A DNA stretch of 18,799 nucleotides, from the NCBI GenBank assembly GCA_002348095.1, contig DDYT01000040.1, positions 308 to 19,106 on the forward strand. Reading direction: 5' to 3'. The notes beneath the pieces are model-generated. The model saw only the letters and a program-made list of their open reading frames with translations, was not told the DNA's origin and searched no databases. Each line of letters starts with the position of its first letter. Within the stretch, counting starts at the first letter, position 1. The stretch is from Erysipelotrichaceae bacterium UBA2227. Lineage in GTDB: Bacteria; Bacillota_I; Bacilli_A; Erysipelotrichales; Erysipelotrichaceae. Below are positions 1 through 7,460 of this stretch, piece after piece. The position numbers and the translations under genes are program-made.

Positions 1-35
1 CCGATTTGGATCGAGGCAAAATTGTTAATACTCAT
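1..35 (-). CDS. rpoC: RNA polymerase beta' subunit, first 11 codons (runs off the left edge)
   Basis: Only the start is present, reading MSINNFASIQI on the minus strand, which resembles the beginning of Bacillota RpoC proteins. An ATG sits at 33-35, preceded by a strong AAAGGAGG ribosome binding site, and the gene begins 14 nt after the rpoB stop. The rpoB-rpoC order and tight spacing are standard, so the two are expected to be co-transcribed and translated at matched levels to form the RNA polymerase core. Too little is present to judge domains; the call rests on position, the ribosome binding site and the N-terminal residues. Confidence 0.85.
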   Translation of the reverse strand, partial: MSINNFASIQI

Positions 36-49
36 TTTTCAGGCCTCCT

Positions 50-3000
50 TTAAACATCATATTCATCAAATCCGACGATTGCGGCTTCCGCAATATCCTC
101 ATCATCAAATGACAAGGAAGTATCAAAGCCTAAATCCGTGGATTCCAATACAGCTAACTGAGTCAAGTCTTCCGCTTCGATCTTCTTCATATCGATCTCC
201 AAACCCATTTCATCCAGGAGTTTGACATCAATAGCCAACGCCTGAAGTTCATGTTTTAAAACGCGGAAGGATTCAGGAACCCCCGGTTCCGGAATGTTTT
301 TACCTTTGATAATTGATTCATACGTTTTCGTACGACCGACGATATCATCGGACTTGATCGTCAGAATTTCTTGAAGCGCATGAGCAGCACCATAGGCTTC
401 TAACGCCCAGACTTCCATTTCACCGAAACGCTGACCGCCGTTTTGCGCCTTACCACCCAACGGCTGTTGAGTGACCAGCGAGTACGGACCGGTTGCACGG
501 GCATGGAGTTTATCGTCGACCATGTGCGCCAGCTTAATCATATACATAACGCCGACAGCGATGCGCTCATCGAACGCTTCGCCGGTACGTCCGTCAAACA
601 GAACGGTTTTCCCATCCGGATTGACTTGCGCTTCTTCCATAATGGCTTTGAGTTCATCATTATTGATTCCGTCGAAGACCGGCGTCGCAAATTTGACACC
701 CAGTTTCTTAGCGGCCATACCCAGATGAATTTCAAGAACCTGTCCGATATTCATACGTGAAGGAACGCCGAAGGGATTCAGCATAATGTCGACTTGGGTA
801 CCATCCGGTAAAAACGGCATATCTTCGACCGGTAAGATCTTGGAAATGACCCCTTTGTTACCGTGTCGGCCGGCCATCTTATCGCCTTCGGAAATCTTAC
901 GTTTTTGAACGATATATACCTTGACGACTTCGTTGACGCCCGGAGGCAACTCATGACCTTCTTCGCGACGGAAGATACGTACCGACTGAACGATACCGCT
1001 TCCGCCGTGAGGAACTTTCAAGGAGTTGTCACGGACTTCGCGGGATTTCTCCCCGAAGATTGCTAATAATAATTTTTCTTCCGGTGAAATTTCGCTTTGA
1101 CCTTTCGGAGTTACTTTTCCGACCAGAATGTCGCCTTCTTTAACTTCAGCACCGACCATGACGATCCCGCGTGCATCGAGATGTCGGCAGGCATTTTCGG
1201 AAACGTTAGGGATATCCCGGGTAATTTCTTCCGGCCCTAACTTGGTATCGCGAACTTCGATGTCATATTCCTCAATATGAATCGATGTATAAACATCTTC
1301 TTTCACTAAACGCTCGGACATGATGATGGCATCTTCGTAGTTATAACCATACCAGGTCATAAAAGCGATCGTGACATTTTGGCCCAAAGCCAATTCACCG
1401 TTTTGCATTGCCGGTCCGTCAGCTAAGATATCACCGGTTTCAACGTACTCACCTTTTTTAACGATCGGCTTTTGGTTGATGCAGGTTCCTTGGTTTGAAC
1501 GGCGGAACTTTTGAAGCTGGTAAACTTGTGCGCCGGTATCCCCGGTCACAACGATTTTATTTCCGTCAACATACGTTACAAGACCGGAGTTGGCGGATAT
1601 CAAAGCACTGCCCGAGTCTTTAGCAACGCGGTATTCGATACCGGTTCCGACATACGGGGAGTTGGGTTTTAACAAAGGTATAGCCTGACGCTGCATGTTT
1701 GCGCCCATCAAGGCACGGGAAGCATCGTCATTCTCCAAAAACGGGATACATGCGGTAGCGACCGATACGATCTGCTTGGGAGATACGTCCGCAAGTTCGA
1801 CCAGGGAAGCTTTTTCCAACACGTTCTCACCTTTATGACGGACTACGACCTGATCATTGGCCAGTTTGCCGTCTACGACTTCATTGGCCTGAGCAATGAC
1901 ATAATCCAGTTCATCGTCGGATGAAAGGTAGAGTACTTCTTCGGTGACGTGTCCGTCTTTTTCAACGGTACGATACGGCGTTTGAATAAAGCCATATTGA
2001 TTTACACGTCCATACGAGGTCAGATTGGAGATCAGACCGATGTTTGGGCCTTCCGGTGTCTCGATCGGACAGATACGGCCATAGTGAGAAGAGTGAACGT
2101 CACGCACTTCATATCCGGCTCGTTCGCGGGTAAGACCGCCCGGACCCAATGCGGAAATACGGCGTTTGTTGGTCAGTTCGGCCAGGGGGTTTGTTTGGTC
2201 CATAAACTGTGACAGCTGTGAGGACGAGAAGAACTCCTTGATGGCTGCCGTCAGCGGACGGATATTGGTCAGGTTTTTCGGGGTAAGGTTGGAAGTTTCA
2301 GAAATCGACATTCTTTCCTTGACGACTCTTTCCATCCGCGATAAACCGATTCTGAATTGATTCTGAATAAGTTCGCCGACCGTACGGATACGGCGGTTGC
2401 CCAATTGGTCAATATCATCGACATCACCGATGCCATCCATCATATTCAGTAAGTACGAATACGACGCATACATATCGGAAATGGTGACTGTTTTTGCGGT
2501 GCTCCACGGATCGATACCGATCAAGCGGATCGCCTGTTCATCGGTGGCATCGACGCGTACGCTCAATTCTTGAACGGCAGCACCGATTAACCATGCTGTG
2601 ATTTCCGTACCGCTGTTGACAGCATGAATCAGCTTGTCTTCCGCAGATGAAGTCAGGTCATGAATGTGTTCATCAACTACATAGCGCGGCGCAATGATTT
2701 CGTCATGAACCTTGAAGTCTTCGCCATCGACGGTCAAGCGGCACAGTTTATACAGGCGCTGACCGTAATTAAGCACACTCGAAACGTTTTTGGCCGTCAG
2801 TTTTGCCGGACGGGCAATGATGTCCCCGTAAAGGGCAACTTCACTGACTTCATTGGCTAACATCGTAACATCCTGCAATGTCAGCACGGTTCCGCGGGTC
2901 AGAGTCGTGTTTTCAAGTTCTACGGACTTCGCCAATACGCGGCCGACAAGTGCATGTTTATATGAGGTAGGTTTTACCACAACATCCGGATGCGTAAACA

Positions 3001-4171
3001 AATGGTTGAATGGCAGTGCAGTCATATGCATGCCTTTGGCCAGTTCGCTTCTCAATGTATTACGTTCATGACGACCGATCAGTGTTCCGGAACGGAGAAT
3101 AACTTCCTGATTCGGCGAATAAATATCATTAGCCAAACGGGCATTTTCTACACGGCTGGCCACGGATAATTTTTTACCGATTTTATATCGACCGGACTTA
3201 GTTAAATCGTAGCGACGATGATCAAAAAACTTAGCATTCATCAAGTTTACCGAACCTTCGATCGTCGGAACTTCATCCGAGCGTTGGTTCTCATAAATGG
3301 AAAGCAAAGCTTCATTTGTTGTTTTTACTTTGTCTGCAACCAAGGTATTTGCAAGTTCTTCGTAATTACCGAAGTAGGCAGCATATAACAATAAATAGAG
3401 ATTTAAGAATTCGCGTTGTTCATTGACGACTTCGATCTCTTCATAAACAGGTAAATCAATCGCTTTTAAGAATGTCTTCATTGATGAAGTGTCAAATGCA
3501 TCTTCACCTTTTTCAATATTGAGGGACATTCCGACAGCCTTAAATAGGATCGTTGACAAAATCTTGCGTTTGCGATCCACACGCATATTGACGATGCGGC
3601 CCAATGCCTGCTTCTTAGCATCGGTCATATATTCTAACCAGGTTCCGCGGCTGGGTATCAGCTCGGATTGGAAAATTTCTTTGCCGGTTTTTTCTTCAGT
3701 ACCAATTTCGTAATAGGCACCCGGAGAGCGAACGATCTGAGAAACGATAACACGTTCGGCACCATTAATAATAAAGGTTCCGGAATCTGTCATCAGCGGA
3801 AAATCGCCAAGGAATACATCCTCATGTTTGATGATGCGTTCTCCCGTATTGGGATCGTCGATTTCCAGTTCCATTCTTGCTTTTAGCGGAGCCGCATAAT
3901 TGGCTTCGCGTACTTTGCATTCGTTGACCGAGTACTTTGGCGTTCCAAAATCATAATCCATAAATTTCAATCGTATGTTCTCGCTGTAGTTGACGATTGG
4001 GTAAATTTCTTCAAAGACCTCTCTGATTCCCTCTTGTTGAAACCATTTGAATGAGTCTGTTTGAATTTCGACCAGATTTGGGAGATCCAACTCTCCTGAA
4101 ACCTTAGAATAATCTCTGCGAAATGCTTTTTTACCCATCTGAACTAAGCGATAAGATTGATTTTTTTCCAT
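50..4171 (-). CDS. rpoB: DNA-directed RNA polymerase beta subunit, with Asn at the rifampicin-site His position and a long insertion
   Basis: Beta subunit of RNA polymerase, carrying much of the catalytic cleft and the rifampicin pocket. Recognised by MTDSGTFIINGAERVIVSQ near the N-terminus, the rifampicin region SSQLSQFMDQTNPLAEL, ERAGYEVRDVHSSHYGRICP, and the C-terminal EGDKMAGRHGNKGVISKI. I chose the ATG at 4171 (MEKNQ) over the in-frame ATG nine bases upstream, because GAAAGGA lies 8 nt before 4171 but overlaps the upstream codon. This gives 1373 residues, against about 1193 in B. subtilis. Most of the excess, about 130 residues, lies between GRYKIGKKL (near residue 327) and DIDQLGNRR (near 586), where other RpoB proteins carry lineage-specific inserts. 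Asn668 (codon at 2168-2170) stands at E. coli position His526, so natural rifampicin tolerance is possible. It has its own promoters and is followed directly by rpoC. Confidence 0.98.
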   Translation of the reverse strand: MEKNQSYRLVQMGKKAFRRDYSKVSGELDLPNLVEIQTDSFKWFQQEGIREVFEEIYPIVNYSENIRLKFMDYDFGTPKYSVNECKVREANYAAPLKARMELEIDDPNTGERIIKHEDVFLGDFPLMTDSGTFIINGAERVIVSQIVRSPGAYYEIGTEEKTGKEIFQSELIPSRGTWLEYMTDAKKQALGRIVNMRVDRKRKILSTILFKAVGMSLNIEKGEDAFDTSSMKTFLKAIDLPVYEEIEVVNEQREFLNLYLLLYAAYFGNYEELANTLVADKVKTTNEALLSIYENQRSDEVPTIEGSVNLMNAKFFDHRRYDLTKSGRYKIGKKLSVASRVENARLANDIYSPNQEVILRSGTLIGRHERNTLRSELAKGMHMTALPFNHLFTHPDVVVKPTSYKHALVGRVLAKSVELENTTLTRGTVLTLQDVTMLANEVSEVALYGDIIARPAKLTAKNVSSVLNYGQRLYKLCRLTVDGEDFKVHDEIIAPRYVVDEHIHDLTSSAEDKLIHAVNSGTEITAWLIGAAVQELSVRVDATDEQAIRLIGIDPWSTAKTVTISDMYASYSYLLNMMDGIGDVDDIDQLGNRRIRTVGELIQNQFRIGLSRMERVVKERMSISETSNLTPKNLTNIRPLTAAIKEFFSSSQLSQFMDQTNPLAELTNKRRISALGPGGLTRERAGYEVRDVHSSHYGRICPIETPEGPNIGLISNLTSYGRVNQYGFIQTPYRTVEKDGHVTEEVLYLSSDDELDYVIAQANEVVDGKLANDQVVVRHKGENVLEKASLVELADVSPKQIVSVATACIPFLENDDASRALMGANMQRQAIPLLKPNSPYVGTGIEYRVAKDSGSALISANSGLVTYVDGNKIVVTGDTGAQVYQLQKFRRSNQGTCINQKPIVKKGEYVETGDILADGPAMQNGELALGQNVTIAFMTWYGYNYEDAIIMSERLVKEDVYTSIHIEEYDIEVRDTKLGPEEITRDIPNVSENACRHLDARGIVMVGAEVKEGDILVGKVTPKGQSEISPEEKLLLAIFGEKSREVRDNSLKVPHGGSGIVQSVRIFRREEGHELPPGVNEVVKVYIVQKRKISEGDKMAGRHGNKGVISKILPVEDMPFLPDGTQVDIMLNPFGVPSRMNIGQVLEIHLGMAAKKLGVKFATPVFDGINNDELKAIMEEAQVNPDGKTVLFDGRTGEAFDERIAVGVMYMIKLAHMVDDKLHARATGPYSLVTQQPLGGKAQNGGQRFGEMEVWALEAYGAAHALQEILTIKSDDIVGRTKTYESIIKGKNIPEPGVPESFRVLKHELQALAIDVKLLDEMGLEIDMKKIEAEDLTQLAVLESTDLGFDTSLSFDDEDIAEAAIVGFDEYDV

Positions 4172-4194
4172 GCACGCCATCCTTTCTTATCGGC

Positions 4195-4216
4195 ATAACG
4201 CCAAAAAAGGCATTAT
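4195..4216 (-). other. Hairpin in the rpoB 5' leader with an alternative fold
   Basis: On the minus strand ATAATGCC, a six-T loop and GGCGTTAT form an 8-bp stem with one G-T pair, ending just upstream of the rpoB ribosome binding site. The GGC of its right arm could instead pair with the GCC at 4192-4194 (GGC-GTTAT-GCC), so two mutually exclusive folds are possible. Whether this regulates rpoB translation is inference. A TATAAT at 4212-4217 overlaps the left arm. Confidence 0.4.
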
Positions 4217-4244
4217 ACCCCATCTTAAAATTTTATTATTATGC

Positions 4245-4281
4245 AATTTATTATAATATCAAACGTTTGTCAATTTGTCAA
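4245..4281 (-). promoter_or_regulatory. Two overlapping sigma-A promoters for rpoBC
   Basis: Two TTGACA hexamers lie 8 bp apart. The distal one (4276-4281) is 17 bp from TATTAT (4253-4258). The proximal one (4268-4273) is 17 bp from TAAATT (4245-4250). The distal -35 overlaps the rsmC stop codon, and I see no terminator between rsmC and rpoB, so readthrough from the rplJL operon would add to these promoters. Confidence 0.75.
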
Positions 4282-4871
4282 TGTTTATTTGATTGAAGGA
4301 TCCAGTAGCCTTTGGACCGATCGATCATTTCACAGTTGCCAAACAGCTCGGCAAGTTTTGCTTTAGCACTTTGTGCACCGTGTTGTTTACGGATGACAAC
4401 CAGCAATGTTCCATCAATATTCAGATGACTGACTGTTTCTTCGAAAAGCCGGTATACCGTTGCTTTCCCTGCGCGGATCGGAGGATTTATTGCGATCATA
4501 TCAAATTTTTTGCTGATTTTCTCAAAACCATCCGAATGTATCACTTCACATTGGACATTATTTCGTATGCAGTTTTCTTTTGCTGTTTCGACAGCCCGTT
4601 GGTTTATGTCAGACATCGTTACTTCACATTGAGGGAAAATCTTCTTCACCGTAATCCCAATAGCGCCATATCCACAGCCGATGTCACAGAATGTTTCAAT
4701 ATTCGGTTTTTTTACAATATTCTCCAATAGCAGTTCGCTGCCGGGATCAAGATGATCCTTCGAGAAAATGCCGGAGTCCGTTATCAAGGTAATCGAGACG
4801 CCCAAAAGCCGGAAAGTCACTTCCTTCCGGCTATGTGGGACATCTTGATTTTCTGAGTAGTAATGACTCAC
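4278..4871 (-). CDS. rsmC: RsmC/YbxB-type class I SAM-dependent methyltransferase (probable 16S rRNA guanine-N2)
   Basis: About 197 residues in a single Rossmann methyltransferase domain. The SAM-binding motif is CDIGCGYGAIGI, followed by an acidic-loop region around VTMSDINQRA. The catalytic NPPIRAGK motif is the N-P-P-[IL]-R form typical of RsmC-like 16S rRNA G1207 methylases. This matches B. subtilis ybxB, which also sits between rplL and rpoB and is likewise a single-domain protein, shorter than the duplicated E. coli RsmC. The start is a GTG at 4871, supported by GGAGG seven bases upstream. It follows rplL with a 47-nt gap containing only a small hairpin (4888-4903), so it is probably co-transcribed with rplJL. 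Substrate assignment comes from the family and position, not from a motif that proves it. Confidence 0.88.
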   Translation of the reverse strand: MSHYYSENQDVPHSRKEVTFRLLGVSITLITDSGIFSKDHLDPGSELLLENIVKKPNIETFCDIGCGYGAIGITVKKIFPQCEVTMSDINQRAVETAKENCIRNNVQCEVIHSDGFEKISKKFDMIAINPPIRAGKATVYRLFEETVSHLNIDGTLLVVIRKQHGAQSAKAKLAELFGNCEMIDRSKGYWILQSNKH

Positions 4872-4918
4872 AGAATCACCTCCGTGTTTTGCTTAAAAGC
4901 AAAGGATGGTGACTGAAA

Positions 4919-5293
4919 CTATTTGATTTCGATGACAGCTCCTGCTTCCATCAGTTTCTTCTTCATTTCTTCTGCTTCTTCCGGTTTAACATTTTCTTTA
5001 ATGTTTACCGGTGCTTTGTCAACGAGACCTTTCGCTTCAACTAAGCCTAAGCCTGTCAACTCGCGGACGATTTTGATAACGCCGACTTTCGACGGGCCGA
5101 TTTCTCTTAATACGACGGTTACTTCGGTCGGTTCAACCGGACCGGCTTCAACGACAGGACCGGCAGCGACAGCAGTCGGAGCCGCAGCGGTTACACCGAA
5201 TTCTTCTTCGATTGCTTTGATTAAATCATTTAATTCTAGGATGGTCATTTCCTTCAATGAAGAAATGACTTCTTGTGCAGTTAATTTTGCCAT
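4919..5293 (-). CDS. rplL: 50S ribosomal protein L7/L12
   Basis: Acidic stalk protein of the large subunit that recruits and stimulates the GTPase translation factors. The 124-residue length is standard. The N-terminal dimerisation helices (residues about 1-35, with EVISSLKEMTILELNDLIKA) are followed by an Ala/Pro/Val-rich hinge (about 38-55). The C-terminal domain carries KVGVIKIVRELTGLGLVEAK, the surface that contacts elongation factors. The ATG at 5293 has AAGGAGG upstream, and the gene lies 14 nt after rplJ. No anomaly is seen. Confidence 0.98.
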   Translation of the reverse strand: MAKLTAQEVISSLKEMTILELNDLIKAIEEEFGVTAAAPTAVAAGPVVEAGPVEPTEVTVVLREIGPSKVGVIKIVRELTGLGLVEAKGLVDKAPVNIKENVKPEEAEEMKKKLMEAGAVIEIK

Positions 5294-5307
5294 GTTAATG
5301 TTCCTCC

Positions 5308-5805
5308 TTATTGGTTAGCTTCGCGTTGTTCCGCGATTTGTTTGATGGCGTAAGCGAAGTTGCGTACCGGCGCTTGGAATACGCTCAGCAACATCGAAAT
5401 CATACCATCTCTGTTCGGCAGTTTTGCCAATTCTTTGATCATGTCGGCATTGACGACTCTTCCTTCAACAAGACCGCCCTTTAAGACCAAGGCTTTGTTC
5501 TTAATGGCAAACTCGGAAAGAATACGGCTCGGCGCGACAGCATCCTTACCGAATGCGATTGCGTTAGGTCCGACCAGTTCAGCAGCCAGTTCTTTGTGTC
5601 CGACAACTTCAGCAGCGCGTTGTGCCATCGAGTTTTTGTAAACTTTCAGCTCAATGCCTTCTTCACGAAGTTTGCGGCGCAGAGTGGTTACTTGTGCGAC
5701 GGTCAGTCCGCGATATTCGATGACGACGGCAGATTGGGATTCACGGAACTTACCGGCAATCTCTTCTACGACTATCTTCTTTTGATCGAGTATCGTTTGG
5801 TTCAT
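5308..5805 (-). CDS. rplJ: 50S ribosomal protein L10
   Basis: Stalk-base protein that anchors L7/L12 dimers and binds 23S rRNA near L11. The protein has the L10 pattern: an N-terminal rRNA-binding part with VIEYRGLTVAQVTTLRRKLRE and KVYKNSMAQRA, and a C-terminal helix for L12 dimers (FAYAIKQIAEQREA). I placed the start at the ATG of MNQTILDQKK (5805), not the longer open frame, because GGAGGTG lies just upstream and the extra 15 residues run into the leader RNA. This gives 165 residues, the normal length. Expression is probably autoregulated through the leader at 5806-5960. The usual upstream neighbour rplA is separated from it by five accessory genes. Confidence 0.97.
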   Translation of the reverse strand: MNQTILDQKKIVVEEIAGKFRESQSAVVIEYRGLTVAQVTTLRRKLREEGIELKVYKNSMAQRAAEVVGHKELAAELVGPNAIAFGKDAVAPSRILSEFAIKNKALVLKGGLVEGRVVNADMIKELAKLPNRDGMISMLLSVFQAPVRNFAYAIKQIAEQREANQ

Positions 5806-5960
5806 ATCTCTCTTCACCTCCTGTGGCGATGTATACAATATACCAAACAAAAATAAATGCCCGTTCCATTACAGCACGGGCAAAAAGATTTTTAGTTCTT
5901 TTTTACCTCGGCAACCTTATTAAGCGACTCGGCCGTTGCTGTCTTGGGTATATTGATAAC
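5806..5960 (-). ncRNA. L10 leader: rplJL autoregulatory 5' UTR with attenuator
   Basis: A long untranslated leader runs from the predicted start site near 5960 to the rplJ ATG. Its middle holds GGCCGAGTCG and GTTGCCGAGGT, resembling the L10-binding part of Bacillota L10 leaders. It is followed by a hairpin with 7-bp arms (5858-5864 with 5876-5882, ACGGGCA in the plus strand) and a U-rich run, an intrinsic terminator shape. In B. subtilis the L10(L12)4 complex binds such a leader and promotes termination. The same mechanism is inferred here from position and structure. Confidence 0.8.
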
Positions 5961-5966
5961 AGTGTT

Positions 5967-5995
5967 ATTCTAACGGTTATTACTCCGTTTGTCAA
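5967..5995 (-). promoter_or_regulatory. Sigma-A promoter of rplJL
   Basis: TTGACA (5990-5995) and TAGAAT (5967-5972) are separated by exactly 17 bp. This places transcription start near 5960, just upstream of the L10 leader. The -35 begins immediately after the U-tract of the preceding terminator. Confidence 0.9.
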
Positions 5996-6020
5996 CAAAA
6001 AAAGAACCGGCATCGCCGGT
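5996..6020 (-). terminator. Intrinsic terminator of the 112-aa membrane protein gene
   Basis: A perfect inverted repeat, ACCGGC with GCCGGT around a three-base loop (6006-6020), is followed on the minus strand by TCTTTTTTTG. The hairpin touches the stop codon at 6020-6022 and the T-run touches the rplJ -35 box. Confidence 0.9.
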
Positions 6021-6358
6021 CAGTCGAATAAGATAAAGCCGAATAAGACAGAGATGGCGGAGGTTGAGAATTCATTAATCAACATATCCGGCAGAAACGC
6101 CGATCCGACCATCATGTAAGCCAACAGTATTAATAAGAGCAATACTTTTTCGGTATTGAATCGTAGTTTGAACTTTTTACCACTGATGATAATGCCCAAT
6201 GCAATGCCGCCGAGAATAAAGGCGACCGTACGCAATACATTGATGATCAGAAAGTAATTCCAGTTCGAACTGATACTTAACCGCAATACTTCGCTAATGA
6301 GATAGAATCCGGCCATGACAGCCAAACCCAGATATATTCTTCCGTATTTAAGTTTCAT
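6020..6358 (-). CDS. Small four-helix integral membrane protein, unknown family
   Basis: 112 residues that are mostly hydrophobic, with about four membrane segments: LGLAVMAGFYLI, FLIINVLRTVAFILGGIALGIII, a segment around VLLLLILLAYMMVGSAFL, and the C-terminal SVLFGFILF. Short basic loops (SGKKFKLRF) suggest cytoplasmic turns. No motif identifies a function and I do not recognise the family. The ATG at 6358 has AAAGGAACGAGAAT ahead of it. It is a single-gene unit with its own promoter and palindromic operator (6381-6418) and its own terminator. It is not obviously a copy of the two membrane proteins immediately upstream, though it belongs to the same accessory block between rplA and rplJ. Confidence 0.8.
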   Translation of the reverse strand: MKLKYGRIYLGLAVMAGFYLISEVLRLSISSNWNYFLIINVLRTVAFILGGIALGIIISGKKFKLRFNTEKVLLLLILLAYMMVGSAFLPDMLINEFSTSAISVLFGFILFD

Positions 6359-6380
6359 ATTCTCGTTCCTTTCTGAAAGG

Positions 6381-6418
6381 AGTATAACACAACAATTGTA
6401 TTAATACAAGTAATACAA
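6381..6418 (-). promoter_or_regulatory. Promoter with a palindromic operator for the 112-aa membrane protein
   Basis: TTGTAT (6404-6409) and TATACT (6381-6386) are 17 bp apart. The -35 is half of a perfect 14-bp palindrome, TTGTATTAATACAA (6396-6409). A third half-site, TTGTATTA in minus-strand reading, lies directly upstream (6411-6418). Such an arrangement over a -35 is typical of repressor binding; the repressor is unknown. Confidence 0.65.
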
Positions 6419-6424
6419 TCTTAA

Positions 6425-6775
6425 TTATTCTAAATCCAGTGTTCTCATCTTATCTACTTCGGATTTTTCAGGTGTTGATTTTACTGCCAGATTACCAACA
6501 AGAATCAACACAAGTGTCGGGATCTGAAATACTATCAGACTGATCAACACATACATTATCCGAAAAAGAACGAAACCTTCCATCCGTAATGCCGGAAATG
6601 ATAGGACTATACCAAAAATCAACATGACGAATAACGATATTGCAGGTAAAATGAATCGGAAAGATTTGCCTATGAAACGAACAACTAAAAACTGCAAGAT
6701 ATATGCCGGAAATGCTTGAAGAGATATGACTAAGGGGATGATCAGAAATCCTCCCAGCATAATGAAATTTGACAT
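6425..6775 (-). CDS. Small membrane protein, paralogue B of a tandem pair
   Basis: 116 residues with about four hydrophobic segments (FLIIPLVISLQAFPAYILQFLVV, FILPAISLFVMLIFGIVLSF, VLFRIMYVLISLIVFQIPTLVLILVGNL). It clearly matches the gene just upstream: both have a [YF]RFILP.IS motif after the first helix pair, FQIPTL.L.LVG.L in the last helix, a charged tail, and end in M..LDLE. The pair therefore arose by tandem duplication and has diverged, which suggests a heteromeric membrane complex or two versions of one component. I do not recognise the family. The ATG at 6775 is preceded by AGAAGGAG, and the gap to the upstream gene is 12 nt. It is the third gene of the DUF2089-regulator operon, and no intrinsic terminator follows it. 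Confidence 0.8.
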   Translation of the reverse strand: MSNFIMLGGFLIIPLVISLQAFPAYILQFLVVRFIGKSFRFILPAISLFVMLIFGIVLSFPALRMEGFVLFRIMYVLISLIVFQIPTLVLILVGNLAVKSTPEKSEVDKMRTLDLE

Positions 6776-6787
6776 GTTTTTCTCCTT

Positions 6788-7135
6788 CTATTCCAGGTCA
6801 AGATGTTTCATTCTTTCAACATCTTTGTTTGGTCTTTCCAATTTGGCTGTCAACTTACCAACCAGTAATAAAATAAGCGTCGGAATCTGAAATGAAACCA
6901 AAATCGACACTACGAGCATCAAACGTCTGAGCAGTTCGTCTGACGATTCAACTGAGTTCAATCCAAATATGACTAGCATCGAACATATTGCGCAAATAAT
7001 CGAAGAAATGATCGGCAATATGAATCGGTATTGAACACCAGCGAATTTGGCAATCAGCAATTGAGCAATATAAACAGGCAGGCTAAATAAAGTCAGCATC
7101 AAAGCAAAACTAAATACCGGCAAGTATACCTTCAT
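6788..7135 (-). CDS. Small membrane protein, paralogue A of a tandem pair
   Basis: 115 residues from the ATG at 7135, whose A overlaps the TGA stop of the regulator gene (a TGATG junction), a sign of translational coupling. A TTG one codon upstream is possible but less likely. It has about four membrane segments: VFSFALMLTLFSLPVYIAQLLIA, FILPIISSIICAICSMLVIFGL, and a long C-terminal stretch through LVVSILVSFQIPTLILLLVGKL. The short soluble tail ends MKHLDLE, matching MRTLDLE in paralogue B. No catalytic motif is seen. Coupling to a DNA-binding regulator suggests that the membrane pair carries out or senses something the regulator controls, but the function is unknown. Confidence 0.8.
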   Translation of the reverse strand: MKVYLPVFSFALMLTLFSLPVYIAQLLIAKFAGVQYRFILPIISSIICAICSMLVIFGLNSVESSDELLRRLMLVVSILVSFQIPTLILLLVGKLTAKLERPNKDVERMKHLDLE

Positions 7136-7449
7136 CAAAAATCCCCACTTTCTTCAATATTTCTCTCTTTTGCCTTTTTGTACTCAGCAATCAACACTTT
7201 CGCAGTGTCCAGATCAATCTTCTCATTGACCGCCAGCCGGCGAATCACATTGATATACGGATCCTTTGACTGATTTTCCACCGACAGGACTTTATCAATG
7301 ATTTTATCCAAACGTAATCGGACGGTCGGATAAGTAACACCGTAATGCGATGCCATCTCTTTCAAAGATCCGGAGGCCAGAATAAACTTCTTTATAAACA
7401 CCATGTCCTCATCTTCGAGATTCGCCATCCACTCGGGAAGTACATTCAT
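7135..7449 (-). CDS. DUF2089-type helix-turn-helix regulator without a zinc ribbon
   Basis: 104 residues from the ATG at 7449, which has AAAGGTGGTG upstream. The longer open frame would start inside the promoter and is rejected. Residues about 5-60 fit the DUF2089 pattern: LPEWMANLEDEDMVFIKKFI, then a helix-turn-helix, GSLKEMASHYGVTYPTVRLRLDK, with the Y-P-T-V-R recognition helix. Many DUF2089 proteins start with a zinc ribbon of two CxxC pairs; this one has no cysteines, so it is a short form. The C-terminal half is charged and ends in a Lys/Glu-rich helix. It is the first gene of an operon with two paralogous membrane proteins. The promoter lies inside a perfect inverted repeat (7461-7499), so autoregulation is likely but inferred. 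Confidence 0.8.
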   Translation of the reverse strand: MNVLPEWMANLEDEDMVFIKKFILASGSLKEMASHYGVTYPTVRLRLDKIIDKVLSVENQSKDPYINVIRRLAVNEKIDLDTAKVLIAEYKKAKERNIEESGDF

Positions 7450-7460
7450 AGAGTCACCAC

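Noticed and set aside
50..4180. Longer RpoB start at the ATG at 4180 (MACMEK)
   Set aside because: The GAAAGGA ribosome binding site overlaps that codon but is 8 nt from the ATG at 4171.
4212..4217. TATAAT as a third rpoB promoter
   Set aside because: No -35 at suitable spacing and it sits within a leader hairpin; noted only as a possibility.
4888..4903. Perfect small hairpin TTTGCTT/AAGCAAA between rplL and rsmC
   Set aside because: Loop of two bases and no T-run, so it is not a terminator; no evidence of a processing function.
5823..6119. 98-residue plus-strand frame across the L10 leader
   Set aside because: No ribosome binding site, runs through a terminator, promoter and the end of a minus-strand gene; a chance frame.
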